This document shows, piece by piece, positions 45,101 through 58,900 of a stretch of DNA of 64,000 bases (positions within the stretch are counted from its first letter, which is position 1; each line of letters begins with the position of its first letter). Made by a program: the position numbers and the translations under genes. The stretch is from Patiria miniata (lineage: Eukaryota; Echinodermata; Asteroidea; Valvatida; Asterinidae). Under the pieces are notes generated by a model. It searched no databases and was not told the origin of the DNA. It saw only the letters and a program-made list of their open reading frames with translations. The DNA lies in the NCBI RefSeq assembly GCF_015706575.1, contig NW_024037060.1:3476515-3540514 (forward strand). Direction: 5' to 3'.

Positions 45101-48074
45101 AGTCATGATGCATAGGTCCGTGTTTTTTTTTTTGTGAGGGCTGTGGATGCTTTACAACCTTGAGAAGTTAAATCTACACCTATTCATGTCAATTTATAAA
45201 TGGAAAATGAAATGATGGACCGTGATTTACGTGTAGCGTATAGAGTGAGCTTAGGGACTATCTTTCCAGTACATGTGCTGCATATTGGATATATTGAAGT
45301 ATTTTTGTTGTTGCAAGATTGAGGAATAGAACGCAGCCAATGTTGCTATTTTACTCCAGTTCAAGTGGGCCAGCTGATTTGTCTTCTTGCGCCTGTCGCG
45401 TTGACTAACTCGCTGGCTGACTGACTAACTGATTTGTTTAAACAAATTTGACTCAGTTGACTCCCTTGAACCCTTCGACCAAATTGATCTAAGACTTGCT
45501 TTAATAGACTTACCTCTAGTATTGTTTACGTCAGGATTAACATGAACAGTTGATTTCCTACACTGTGATGGATTTCGGAATTTAACTGGACCGTTTTGTC
45601 TTATAAGGGGCCGTTAAGAGTGAAAGAATGCAAAAAATGTACCAATTTTGACACTTAGGCCTAGTTTGTATTTGAAATTGAACTGTAGAATATTGCAAGA
45701 GTAGTTGGCGACCAGTAATTTGAAGATACTATGTAAATATTTAGGGAAAGGGAGTGCTCTTTTCAATTTTCTTCTGATCCACCACCTCATCTCGTTGGCG
45801 TTTCTTATATAGGACATTCAGGGACTCTCTCCTTTCGGTCCTCATAAAATCCTAAGATATAGGCCTATCCCAAGATGTGTGCCAAGAAAATGAATCATCA
45901 ATTTCCCCCTAGGATCTTGCCAATCCAAAGTACAAAGTTTCCTCTGCCTTGCACTGTACAGATGCAGTACATGTAGTTACTTCCTGAGCCTTCCTCCAAG
46001 CTTGCACAGCCAAATTACACAATATTGGATATTCGTTTTCATTGGATCAGTCAAAATGAGATCGTAGGATTTTATGTACACTTTATACATTGCTATTGCT
46101 TGTAAAAAAATTATTATACAGTTCTTTGATAAAAGGTCGGCTCACATACTTTGACTTCCCAAAGCATTCGCTGCGAAATTTGCAGGAGTTAAAATGGTTT
46201 CAGCTTTTATGAATTTGCCATGCCGATACTTGCCATGACGTCATAAATGTGGGTTCGAATTGGCATTTGCGCAGAGTATGAATGGGCCTCTAGCACTGTC
46301 AAATTCTAAGGCTGTTCAGCATGAAAGGTAATAGGCCTATGTACGATGTACCGGTAGATCGAGGTACAATTTTGCATGTTTCCTGGTTGGTTTTTTTTAT
46401 GTTGGTTCACCCTTGCGATTACAGTCCAGACCTGTTTATAATTATGTTCAAGTGTGTCGTACAAGTTTTGGTTTCCCCACCTGGCCCCGAGGCACTAAGG
46501 CCCAGTCATTCATCATCCTGCTCATGACATTGCCCACAGGACTCACAGTAACATTGACTACAACATAAAAGCCTAACATACGTGTAGAACTACTCCCCTG
46601 TTTGGAAGTTAGTCGGCCAACCCTTGACATTTTCAAACAAAATTTCAGTCCTTTTAAATTTTGTAGGCACCCAAATATTTCATGATGTTGATCCTGCACT
46701 AGGGCACTTCCTAATGTATTATTTTGTTGCAGGGAGTGGGGGGGGGGGGGGGGGGGGTCGGAGGATACAGGATAAAGTGTAACCTCGTTGGCAATTTAAG
46801 ACATCCGATGACAGACAGGCTCAGCACTAACTCTTCAGTTAATACATTAATGATAAGCTGCTGTCTCAAGCTTGGCCATGCTGCTCACATATGGTGCCAG
46901 AACTCGCATCTATTCGCAATTACGGGAACAAGAAAAGGCAACGCACTCGATTGAGCGTCTTCTCACTTCTTGCCTCGTAACCGATAAACGAAGAGGGGTA
47001 GTTTGTCATGCACAGTGTAGAGAGTGGTTTCGTCTGTTTCTCGGCAGACAGTTTCTCAATTTATGGCTTGTGACTACTAGCACCCCTCGAGCAAAGACAT
47101 TGACTGATTGGGAGACTGCCAACAATATGGCTGGATAGCCAAGAATTTACTGTGTACATTGTACGTGCACCATGTGTACACATCTACCATGTAGTTGTTT
47201 TTCCAGACAGACATTTCTAAATGTTGGCGTTTTGAGCAGGGCCCCTTTAGACGAAATCGGAGTTCGCAAGCAACGATAACTCAGTTTTGTAATTGGGTGC
47301 CGGCCAGTATTCCAAAGGGTCAAATCTCGCTCATCAATTTCTTTGGTCAATCTGATATTTAATTTTGGTCAAGCACTGAATCGATGCTCGTAATGCGAGC
47401 GGCCATTATTTTTTTTTCTCATTTGACGTCGGAGTGTCACATGTGTTCCGCAAGTCATCACCATAGCCCGTGTGTGTGTATTTTACCCATCAATGAGTAA
47501 CGAAAACGGCCTTTATTTGTTGGTTTAACTGAAGTCTCGTCTCCTTTCAGTAAACAATGGGGACTCTTCCGCTCCTCAAAGAGATGATGCCGTTACCATG
47601 GTAAACGTGATGGTGATTAAAACCTTAAATGCCTATGTGGATGTCCAATTAGACGTCTAGCTTTTTTTCCCCCCTCCTTTTGATAGAAGGAAAAAATCTT
47701 AAGTTGTGAAACGGCCATTACGGTTTGGGCTAATGTGTCGCCTGGATCTTTTGCTAGCAGTTAATTCACCGCTATTAGGTGAGAGGCGTAGGGCGACGGT
47801 GCGTGTAATATGCTTGCCCGGGCACGTGTGCTAAAATGCTGTGCGTGATGTCAATACTTCGACTATTTGCCGTGCGTTTTATTTGGTAATTGTCTTGTGC
47901 ACACACATGATTCCTGATCAAACACGAGGGCATTTTCATGTTTCATAAATCAAATTCTGTGTTCTGAGACACTGAAGGGGAACATGTTGTGCATTTACAT
48001 GTGTGTGAGTTTACATGTATGTGTATATGTAGCTCTTCATATTTTGGGTGGGGTAGGGTAAAACATGTGCTTAA

Positions 48075-48617
48075 AGGTAATGCAACATAAATTTGCAAAC
48101 ATCAAAAAACAAAACTACCAGATTATTATGAAATACCTTACTTGACTCTCAGTAAATAATAGTCTTAAGCATCCTGTGAAATTATGGCATCTGGTATGCT
48201 GTCATTTTCAAGAAATATGGAATTTTTGAATCAATTTCCAACGGTGGTCGGCCGACCATAGTTTGAAAAAAAACCTGACTTTTTTTCATACAGTGTCCCC
48301 AATTTACCAAATTCAGTTAGTCTACATTTGTTTGCAATCGGTTACATATATATCCGTGAGTGGGTGCAAAGCAGCTAGTCTGGTTCACTGACCTGACAAT
48401 TCCCTGACGTCTTTAAACTGCTCTGTTTCATCTGAAGTAGGGTCAAGGGACCAGACTACAAGAACAGCATTTTGATTTTGTTATCTTGGTTTTTCCAGCA
48501 TCTATGAACAGAAAACTTTGAACAGGTCAGTGTTACAATATTTGCTAAAAAAAACTAACCCCCAAATCTGTTCATTTCTGAAAATTACAGCAAAAGCAAA
48601 TCTGTTGTATTTTACCT
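48075..48617 (+). mobile_element. TTAA-flanked MITE, copy C (543 bp)
   Basis: TTAA at 48071-48074 and 48618-48621 flank AGGTAATGCAACA and TGTTGTATTTTACCT. Internal order matches copies A and B: a TTTCCAACG-centred palindrome, then a CTGGTTCACTGACC palindrome. Confidence 0.75.
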
Positions 48618-48989
48618 TTAAATTTGTAATGGAAATGTTATACTTTAGCCTTGGCTTTCAACCCAAACTATCATGCATGGTAATAGCCAAAATATTAGAT
48701 TGTGAATGTAATTGAAGCTTTGACATGTAAATTTACTTGTAAATCATTTTGGAAAACATCCACCCCTGTGCGACACCTCACACCCTAAATTTTGAGAATT
48801 GCCCCAGATGTAGAGAGATTTTACAGTCGGACTTTAGTAACATTTGGAAATCAATAGTGGTCAGTGCAGTCAGGGCTGCCCCACTTTTTATTTGTCAAAA
48901 CCACATAGAAAATCAAAATTTATAGGAATCCCTTATTGGGAATTTGTGGTAGATCAGTCTGCTAAATGGCCGCCCTACTTTAAATTGGC

Positions 48990-49205
48990 TCGTGAAAGTT
49001 AAGTGGGTTTTTTTTGGATAGAAACCAGTATTTTGGCTCAAATTATGGATTTTAGGATTTTAGGTAGTCATTTTGGTACCTAGTTTTTACACACAAAATG
49101 CAAGTTTTAACTTTAATTGTGAGTTTGGTTTTTGTTTGTAAGGAAGAGAAAAGAGTTCATATTTTACGCCAGAAGACTGCTTTTGTGTCTGAATCAGAAT
49201 TAATT
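48990..49205. repeat. Dispersed AT-rich repeat, related to 62145-62300
   Basis: Shared landmarks are GATTTTAGGTAGTCATT, TTTTTACA.(C/G)CAAAATGCAAG and AGAGTT.CATATT. Both copies are in the same orientation. Borders are unclear. Confidence 0.5.
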
Positions 49206-49723
49206 GACTACAGGTTGTAAAAATGTAATGTCAGTCACTGTGGAATTGCCAAGCCCCTTTTAAAGGCATGTATGATCATTTATCCCAAAAGTAACCTACC
49301 AAATTAATATAAAAACAGCTTACTCGGATGAAAGATCATACTCGTACTACATGTAACTACCCGTGAAATCCATCTGGCTTGCTGTCATTTGGAAGAAATC
49401 AAGAAATGTAGGGGATTTCCAAGTGACTGATTTTTTTAATGCTCTATTGACGTGTTTCGTGGTCGAAAGGTTGTGCATTGTTTTTCACTTTTTCTTCTCA
49501 AAAAGTGTAATATCCACTGAGCTGAAACTTCAACAGGTTGGGCTTTGAACATTAGTCTTTGAATTTTGAGTGGTGTTATTATTGGAAATGAACAAAATAC
49601 ATGAAAAGGAAATGATCATATAGGGTAGGAACCTTCAAACTTTTTGTAACAGTGTTTGAGTCTTCGCCATCTGGAACTGAAATAATTTTAATTTTTCAAG
49701 ATAAGGCAAAAAAAAAAAAAGTC

Positions 49724-50057
49724 GGTCTCTGGTCAGCGCGCGCGTTGATTTTAATCATGCGTGTCAATCTTTTTTTTCCCAAAATGTTCCGCGGTAGCTC
49801 TAACAGCGCCCTCTATTGCCGCACCTCCTCAATTTTTTTTTACCAAAGAGCACCAAGGAATGGGAAATTGCACCAAGGCAAATGATCGAGAGCACCAAGG
49901 CAAATTATGGAGGACACCAATGTTCATGAGGACACCAAAAAAGCAAAATAGTACCCCACCTTGTCTGTACAATCCAAGCTTGAAGAAAAAAAAAAAAAGC
50001 CGAAAAAAAAAGCCGCGTCCCCGCGTCAATTCCGGAACTTTGGTCTGACCAGAGACC
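49724..50057. mobile_element. ACCAAGG-minisatellite element, copy 2, with intact ends
   Basis: 13-bp perfect ends GGTCTCTGGTCAG and CTGACCAGAGACC enclose about five degenerate AGCACCAAGGCAAATGA-type units. Copy 1 at 27057-27405 has more units, so the internal repeat number varies. Confidence 0.65.
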
Positions 50058-51848
50058 AAATATTTTTTGTTTGGCCTAAGCTGGTGTTAATATTTTTTTG
50101 AAAGAGTAATGGGCATACATGTAAATTGAGTGTTTTGATGGTATTGACTCTGCCTCATGTCCACTGCAATATTCTGTAGACTGGCGTCCTTTGGTCTCCC
50201 TGCTGTTGATATTTTATCCAATGTTTAGATAGATTTGATCCATATTATGCAAACATTGCCAGAAGCTGTACACAAAAATTTCCTCCCTTGAACAAAAATA
50301 GAGGACACCGGTATATATGTGTTTATTGTGTGGTACTGGCCCTATGACCCATTTACACAGTGAGTTTAAAAGTTTCATATGACAAGGAACCGAAAACTAG
50401 AGTCAATACACAAATTTTGGGGATTTTATTTAATACTCCAAATTAAATGTAATTTTATGACATTTGTTTGGATTTTTATTAAGAGAATTTAGCACTCAGA
50501 TGATCAGTGCTCACCTACATGTGGGCCTACAATTCACAAAAATGAAAGTAAATGATTAGGCCTATATTTTCTTTCCAAAATGAAATGAAAAATAGTTTTT
50601 AAAATTGAACCAAATTAATCTGTTTTTTGCAATAAGTGGTGCTGACACTTTTTCACTTCATTTATGAACTGAATTGTAGATTTGCTCCTTTTATCATCTG
50701 ATAAAAAACCCCCGGAGTGCTCATCAGTTCCCCAATGATCTTTAAGGTCAACAAGGCCTAAATCTCGTTGATTTAATATTATCTGTCAGTGACAACATTT
50801 CCTGCGTTTTTATTGCTAGGGGAAGGTTGCTAGGCGCGGGTGTCAAAACGTTGCCAAGCGCGCCTTCTAACAATCTGTAACCAAGGAAGAGCTACTTTAG
50901 CCCAATAAATATCCAAGGCTGAATCTTGAACAAAATGTTTTTGGTGCACACAAAATTAATTATTTTGTACACGATTACAGGAACTACATTGTACATGAAG
51001 ATGGTAAATTATGTACATAATGTCAGCATTCGCACACAAGTTCACATGCATAGTGTACATGTACCGTACATTTCACAAAATACAAAAATATTTCACATTG
51101 TATCGACCACGTCCAATTCCTAGAACCTTCAGCACATTAATGTCAAACCTCTAGACAGACGGACCGGATTATTGCCCCTTAATTTGAAATTTGCCGCATG
51201 CGGCGGGACCCAATTAACCCCGTTTTCTTTTCTTGAAATCCGATCAAGATCTGATGGATGTATGGCATTGTGCCTTTACCTGGAATGCCTAACCCTGAGC
51301 TCGGGGCCAAAAGAAAAAAAAAATGGTAATGAAAGGGCAAGAACAAGACTGTGACTCATTCCAATTATCCAATTTGTGGAACAATCTTAGAGTTGAATGT
51401 TGGGCCATGGGTTCCAGCTCCGGATGGTCGGGGGTCCCACATGGAAGTGTTTCTGCACCACTGCTGCCCAATATGTTGGAGCGCAATTACCAGTACAAGG
51501 TAGATTGCCAGCAGCAATGTTTTTTTCGTTTGACAGACGTGGCAGGATAGGATACATTCAGTCATGTATTACATAAAAAACATGTACATATCCTGGTACT
51601 TGTTCCCCATTGCTGCGCTTGACATGAGTGTCTCATGATTGCACATGTACCAAAATACATTCACGTTGGGATATTTTAAGACTTACTGGAAGTAGGAACA
51701 TGTGCAATTACATGTTCCAGTTCATGTACCAAGAAACATACAGGTATCTACCGAAAGTCCTTAGGATAGGATTGGTACTGAATACCCTGGGAAATTATTC
51801 TGTCTGAAACAGAACTGTCTGAAATGGTGTCATTCGGAACAAAACAAT

Positions 51849-52064
51849 CAGGCGCGGATCCAGAGGGGGTGTTTTGGGGGTCGGAAATGTCCCTCCCCCC
51901 CCCCCCCCCCAGCTCTGACACCGAAAAATTATAATATTTATAGTAATAAAAATTACCTATGTACCGTATGTCCGCCTATCCGCAACAATCGGACGTAATT
52001 TTTTTTAGGAGCCTGACATCCCCCCCCCCCCCCTGCACTGCAAAAATTCCTGGATCCGCCCCTG
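51849..52064. mobile_element. GGATCCAGG-type TIR element, short copy
   Basis: The ends CAGGCGCGGATCCAG and CTGGATCCGCCCCTG enclose 216 bp with two C-runs. It is the same family as 19081-19768 but shorter. Confidence 0.6.
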
Positions 52065-54420
52065 CATTGGTGGTGGTTTGAGAAGGTGTGCCTGTGGGCA
52101 AACTTTTTTATTTACGTGCCTCAGCAACTGAGTCCAGTTGCGAGACCCCAGAAATTGTGCATGATACCGGTACATGTTTTCTCAAAATGCATATTACTAA
52201 ATTAGGTATCTACTGAGCTGAAACTTTAACGAAACAGTACAGTTGATAAGCACCCTCTTCAATTTTGTTGCATCAAATGGAGGGAAAAAAAGCACAAAAA
52301 GGAAATGATCCACATGTACAATGTACCTTTAAACATGAATGAAGTACAGCAGTAAATGTTTTCTTACGTGTCTACGTGTACCGGTACATGTACTACATCG
52401 TGCAGATGCGTAATGTAGGCCTACTATTAAAATACAGTATATTATACGAGTACATGTACACATGTATACAAGCACACAATTGATTTTCCTTACAATTTTT
52501 TGTTACCAAAAGAGGCGTCATGCGTACAGTTTTCATGCGTGTGTTAGTATTTTGATTCCTATGCAGGAAAGCCACTGATAACGTGAACATTTGTACGGTT
52601 GCCTTTAGCCAATGTTAGCCTTTACTTTCATGATGAAGGTCCCCTTTTGTGTGGCCCCAAGTAGCCAGCATTTTATTTTGTCAATTAACAAAATGTCACA
52701 ACATGCTACAAGCGTTGTCTGTCTTTCTTTCCTGCGTCGTTCATAACTCAATTTGCTAGATCGTAATACATCAATTACCTATTCATAATTAATGTGTATT
52801 GAGTTGGTTACGGATGGTTGCCTTTAATTCTTGCATATTCAGTGATGTTGCTTTGCAATGTTGATTCCGTGACTGTACATATCGTTGAGAGACAGATTTA
52901 CCATTCTCAAAATTCTGGAAAATTTGTTGAAATTTGAATATGATTAAATGAACGATTTGACATTTTAAGAATTAACAACAACCCTCTGGCATTGACAATT
53001 TTGTTTTGTTTGGAATCTTCCAAAATCCTCCAGTTTGCAGAAAACTTGCACAAACTTTCATGGTTCCTACATTCATGGACAAATCCTGGAAAATCGTGGA
53101 ATTTTATTTAAAGCTAATGTGTCATAGAAAGTCATGGAAAATCCATGGATGTAGCCATCATTGTAGGTGAAGTCAAACAAAGAAGAAGAGAGTTTAAGAA
53201 ATGAAATGCATCACTCCGTGTATTTCACTTAATAAGAGTACCAATCTTGCCCCTCAAATTCCCCACTGCCCCTGTGACATTTGGACATGGAAGAGTCCAT
53301 CACTGGAGGCAAGATGGCTGAACACAAACATGCACCTGCCCCAGATGGCCCTTTAAACCAAAAATATATAAAAAATATGAGAAAAAAATGTATAAAATCG
53401 TAAAAGTGTTTTTCGCAATTGATCCAAAGCAAATTACTAAATGTCAGGGTTCGACTGCACAATTGAGCTATTCTTGGAAAAGGTTTGTGCAGAAAAAGGT
53501 TATAAAATTTGTATTTTATACTGAAGCAACAGTGTTTTTGTGTGTCTTTCATAGGTTTCAAAGTTGCTGCAATTATCTGAGCGTCAAATTTTTCGATGGT
53601 GAAAAATATTAAGTCTAGCCGTAAATGTACATGATTATGATCACTGTACAAATGTACATATTGCTGAAAACTTCACATTAACTGAAATGAGTTGGTAAAA
53701 ATTTATACATGACAAGTACCATTTATTATTAATTAACACGCCATTTGATAGTGATTTTACGTGTAAGACAACTTTTTTTAATGGTGTTTTTTGTATTTTT
53801 CTACAAGTATATTTTTTGTGTCTGAATCTTGAGTTGGCTGGCTAAAAGTGAATTTATAACAGATCTTACAGTACATTATAAGGGTATAGGAAACTGATTG
53901 GACACATTTATGAAACAATGTCACAACTGCAGGTCTGCCCGATGAACCCGACACACATTAAGACTCCGTTGAGACCAAGTGGTTCTCTACAAAAGGTTAC
54001 TGCTTGCCCGTGGGCCCCCTGGTGTGTACGTACACGTATAATGTACATCCAACACCCGGCCACTATAGAATGCCTCGGACAGTGACATGTCTCGGGATAT
54101 GTTGGGTTTTTTGTGTGGCCACGACGACAGCGGCAGTGCGGTGCCCCAACTCGCGCCGGAAAGAATTCATTAGGCCGAGGTTCCATAACCTCGCAGCGGC
54201 CACCTGCCACAGATGCGTGAGAAATGTCACCGTATTCAAGGAGGGCATTTGCATAAGGGTCAGAGGTCAAGAACCGAAATCAGATCGCTCGTAACGCAAA
54301 GAGGGAACAAACAAAATCTGGGGGGGGGATGGGGGAAGAATCCGAGATCCAGGAATCAACGAAATGAGATATCAGTGGCCCTGAGTCTAGTGGGCTTGAT
54401 GGAAATGTCACTCTTATGTT

Positions 54421-54699
54421 GTGAATTTGAGCGAAGGTCTTGAATCTTTGAAGCCTGAGCGTTGTTGTTGTGATAGCGAGAGGTTTTTAAAATCTACACG
54501 GCTTAACAATGCGCTCTCTCTTCGTGAGGACTTGGGCCGAGGGAATCCGCACAGAGAACCCGCCTGGCAATTCCAAAACAGTATCAATTACGCCGCATCG
54601 GCTGATATTTTTCCTTTGGTGAATTATGCAAATAGCTCAAGGGGCCCGTTCGTATCTAGATGGCCAGCTTTCACATGGGATTATGCCTACGTGTTTTGA
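54421..54699 (+). other. GC-richer block with 92-codon open frame of unknown meaning
   Basis: The frame MNLSEGLESLKPERCCC to DYAYVF is open for 92 codons in a block (53930-54700) less AT-rich than its surroundings. No family is recognised and no splice sites or start context single it out. An octamer motif ATGCAAAT lies inside at about 54627. It could equally be conserved non-coding DNA. Confidence 0.15.
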
Positions 54700-55690
54700 G
54701 ACTGATTAAAGGAATGCTGTGACCCATATTTGGATTTTACATGTTGTTGTATGCAAAAGTCATGCTTTAGAAAAAGAAAATTTTGCCTGGAAAAACTGGC
54801 AACCACCGACAGTCAGCATACAGTCAACATGTTACAATTTGCCAAGATCAAAATATTGGTTAAAATGCAAAACTGCTATTAACCTTGTTATTTTCATTTT
54901 TTAATTTGTACACATAAATGGGGTACTTACATACATACATGTATACTGTGTGAACATGTGCAATTTTGAAATATGTTGTATGCATGTTTAACCTCATCTT
55001 AAATATATGGCTCGTTGTTTTTAATTGCTTATTCCCCCGAAAAATTAATCAAATTGAAGATTATTTGGATAAAACTAGAATACAAACTGTATGATGCTTT
55101 TCTGGAGTGACAATGAAAGCTGCAGACTATTTGTACAACATTATGTTTTTGCTAAAAAAATGATTTGCAAGTTCCGTTAGCAATTTTTTTTTTAGGCCGT
55201 TGTTTAAAACTCTGCACGTTATTCTCCTCCATTTCCCGGGCCTGTTTTCCCCTCTCTCCAACAAGTAACACGGAGGAGTGGCGAAACAAGGGGGGAAATA
55301 ATTCATTGATTTTGGTCTTGCAGTAATCACATCTCGTGTTTCTCCGTATGGGCATTTTGCAACAATTACGCTGTGTAAGGGTAGCGTGGATGTGCGAAAT
55401 AGGCCACTTGGGCGGAAAAAATAACATGCGCCGAGAATTTACAATGAAGAGTGCGTACGTGAGTTGGGTTCGTCTGAATGTGCCGAGAAGCTCCGGATGC
55501 GCCGATAATTCAAAGTTCAGACTTTAATTTATCTGTCCAATGATTCAAGTTTACCTACAATATACAGGTTTACAATTTTGTATAACATTTGTACGTATTA
55601 TACTGCCCACTCTTGTTACAAAGTACATGTACGTGTACATCATGTACATGATTGTGTTCATTTTTTTTTTTTAACAAAAAAAACTTTAAA

Positions 55691-55976
55691 ATTTCTCAAA
55701 ATTGAGCATTTAAATTTTTTTCTTCAAAACACTTCCATTTTGTGAACACCTACTCGTAACATTGCAACGTTTGTTTATGGTCTATCGTGGCTGTTGATTG
55801 GCCAGCTCTTCATAGTGCATCAGACTCTTATATATTTCTCAAAATTGAGCATTTAAATTTTTTTCTTCAAAACACTTCCATTTTGTGAACACGTACTCGT
55901 AACATTGCAACGTTTGTTTATGGCCTATAGTGGCTGTTGATGGGCCAGCTCTTCATAGTGCATCAGACTCTTATAC
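55691..55976. repeat. 143-bp tandem duplication (two copies)
   Basis: The unit starts ATTTCTCAAAATTGAGCATT and repeats after exactly 143 bases with only a few substitutions. It contains a CCAAT-like ATTGGCCAG block in the first copy. No coding frame. Confidence 0.85.
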
Positions 55977-58900
55977 ATATTTGTCAAGAAGGCAGTAATT
56001 TATATGCAAATTAAGTTTTAATAGGACGTGTACATGTAGTACTGATGACCTTCAAATGGATGCTTTGTGTGCAAATTTAATTGAATTCCCAGTCCAGCAT
56101 TGATGTTCAATTGACAAATTGACAACAGTGATTGTTATAATTTGTGAAACTTTAAGGCAGGAAGATAGACAGCCATTGAAACGAGACAATTCAAGAAACG
56201 CCCAACTGAAGCAGGAAGGAGTAAAACCCAAACAATTCCAAACCAAACTTCAAATTTGACTCACTTCCCTGTTAGAAGCACATGTGTGAACACCAAAGCA
56301 TAGTCTGTTAATTGTCCTCACTGTTGACTGTTATTCAAAGTGCAGTAATCCTTCCCCCATCCAATTGTAGTCAGTGGTAATCCTGTTCAATAATTGTCCC
56401 AATTAGCTTCAGGGACTTACCATGTGTATTTAGACTTATTAGAGGCCCAACAGTCTGGCTGGCCAGTGGCAGGTGCCTTTTGTCTGCTAAGTGGATTAGA
56501 TTTTTTTTCTGATCAGGAAGAGAGGAGGATGTTTTTTTTTGGCACATTATACATCTTTACAGGAACTATACAATTGTTGACTGCTTTGATGTGGGATATA
56601 TACTGTTTTTAACACAGTCTGAAGGGCGCATAGCACCTGAGGGGAACATAGCACGGGAGGCGAAGCATTGCAACTATGCAAGATACCGTAGGGTATAAAT
56701 TGAGTCAGTGCGATGTAACCCTTGATAACTGCAGGCTTTCCTGCTGGACATGAAGCTGAGCGGTTGCGAATTGCATGCAGTTCTCAGTCCGAAGCTCGCA
56801 TGCAGGTTCTACACGCGCGTGCGCAGTGCATGTATATGAGGTTTCACCATTGTGTATACATGCGTTTTTACAGACTGGGCATGTGGCCGTTCTCGACCAA
56901 TAAAATTACAGTATCCCAGCACAATATATTAACAATGTAGCAATGTATGTAATCATGGTTTCTAATTTTCTGAGGAAAGTAACAAATATGACAGTTTATA
57001 TGGTACATGTGTACACTTTGCATGTAGCTTGTGCAGTTCTGTTTAGTCTCTGTCCAAGACTGCATTTAGATTTTATTTCCCTGTATAATGCAGCCAGTCT
57101 TTGACAAGTGCCATAGAGGTCACTATCGACGAGATGAAACGAGTCTAGTCTTTGGAACTTTGACAGCTCTACCCAGGAACTCCCGAGCATAACTCACGCA
57201 CGCTGTATTCCAGCTACATGCAATCTACGCGTGCGAGGTATGATCAGAATTTCTTGGGTGGTGCTGCCGGAGTAATTTGGTTCATCTTGTTGACAGCAAC
57301 GTCTACACGCCTGTCGGGGACTGACAATATTAGGAGAATAACTTCAATCAAGTCTTATGTACACTAACACTAGGCTCTGTTATTTGCACATGTAGGCTAC
57401 CTCTGCCTTAACTTGTGACAGAATTTGCAGTAGTCATAACTCTTTTGAACAGTGGAAAACCTTTACTTTGCACTTTGGTTAAAATGAAATTTACACCCCC
57501 CCCCCCCTCCCCCCAAAAAAGAAAAATGATGTCCAAACTTTGTTTTTAGTCGAGTGCTAGGGTTTTTTGGGCCATTTTTATGCACAAAGGAAAAGACCAG
57601 ACCCCCCTCCAAAAAAAAGCCACCCCCAAAAAAGAAAACCTTATGTGGATTTGTTTTATTACATTCAAGTTGCCTCATTGAAATTGGCAACGAAACAAAC
57701 CCGCCCGTTTAGTGCGTCATAGTTTTTCCCCAGGTCAAATACGGTATGAAAGGAAGTGGTTTCGAATGACAGAATTAGCCTGCCATGTGGAGGAAAAAAA
57801 GAAAATTCATGCGGGGGCGATCATCCCAAGCCAACACCCCATCTACCAAAACGGGCTCAGACACATCCCTAAAAATAGAATAGTCCGGTCTCCAGAACTG
57901 ACTGCAATCAGACCTTGGCCCAGGCGTTGTGTGTATATAATGTGGAGGTGCACTGTTTGCATAGGAGACACAGGAAACTAGGCCTGAGAAACAGATCAAT
58001 TGAGAACCAACGCACGTCATCAGGGTGGAGGAAAAGAGTCCAGAAGACAAGATTCTGCAATGATATTTTTTTTTTTTTTTCCTTTCTTCGAAAATAAAGT
58101 CATTCTGAGCAAGGTGATCGTGTGATAATTTCAGCTGAATGTAACGTGGAACTGCAGATGTATGAAACACAAAAAGAAAATACTCCTCTGCTGAATTTTG
58201 CACCGGAATGGTGAAAATTTTACATAAAATAATAGTTCTGCCTTTAGTGTAACCACTTGCTGGTTGTATTTTTGCCGAAAATATTTCGAAATTTTCAAAT
58301 GATATAGCCAAACGCCAAAAATAGTGATTTGCAAGTGTGAAGTCAACAGTACCGTATTTGTACAATGTTTCTTGCCGAAACCTCATGTTTCAATACTCTG
58401 AGGTGTGCACTGGAGCGAAAATTGCATAATAATAGTTGTGTGCACAAGGGCCCAACAGTCAACACACGGTCTGCTGCCACAGACTACATGGTCTTTGTGT
58501 GTGTTTACAAAAGGCATGAGGGATTAGCGTGGTTAGACGTCACCCGGAGGCGAGTCGAGGCAATCATGACGTCTTAAGCCGTCAGCAGTGCCTGTGCAAA
58601 AAATCAGCCAGTGCGTCACAGTCTCCGGCGCGAACTGGTTAAAAACTGGTTAAAAACTGGTGTGAATTTTTTTCTTCTTTGGTATTGGAAAAACTGAGCA
58701 TTAACATTCACAAGGCCATTACAATAATTTGTACCGTGTACATGTTTATGGAGTTTCTGCTTATCATATGCGACAGTTAGTTGAGCCTACCAGTCAAATT
58801 ACCGGTATTTTAAATTAAGGCAAGTTTGAACAACCTGATGATGTCCGGTTTAACAAGCACTCACAAACCAGGAAGTTGTAAAAGTGAAAAATAGTTTTTA

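Noticed and set aside
47551..47658. Possible exon after CTCCTTTCAG, phase-compatible with the DGK-like exon
   Set aside because: The peptide (NNGDSSAPQRDD) does not match the next part of any diacylglycerol kinase and runs to a stop; pyrimidine-rich acceptors are frequent here.
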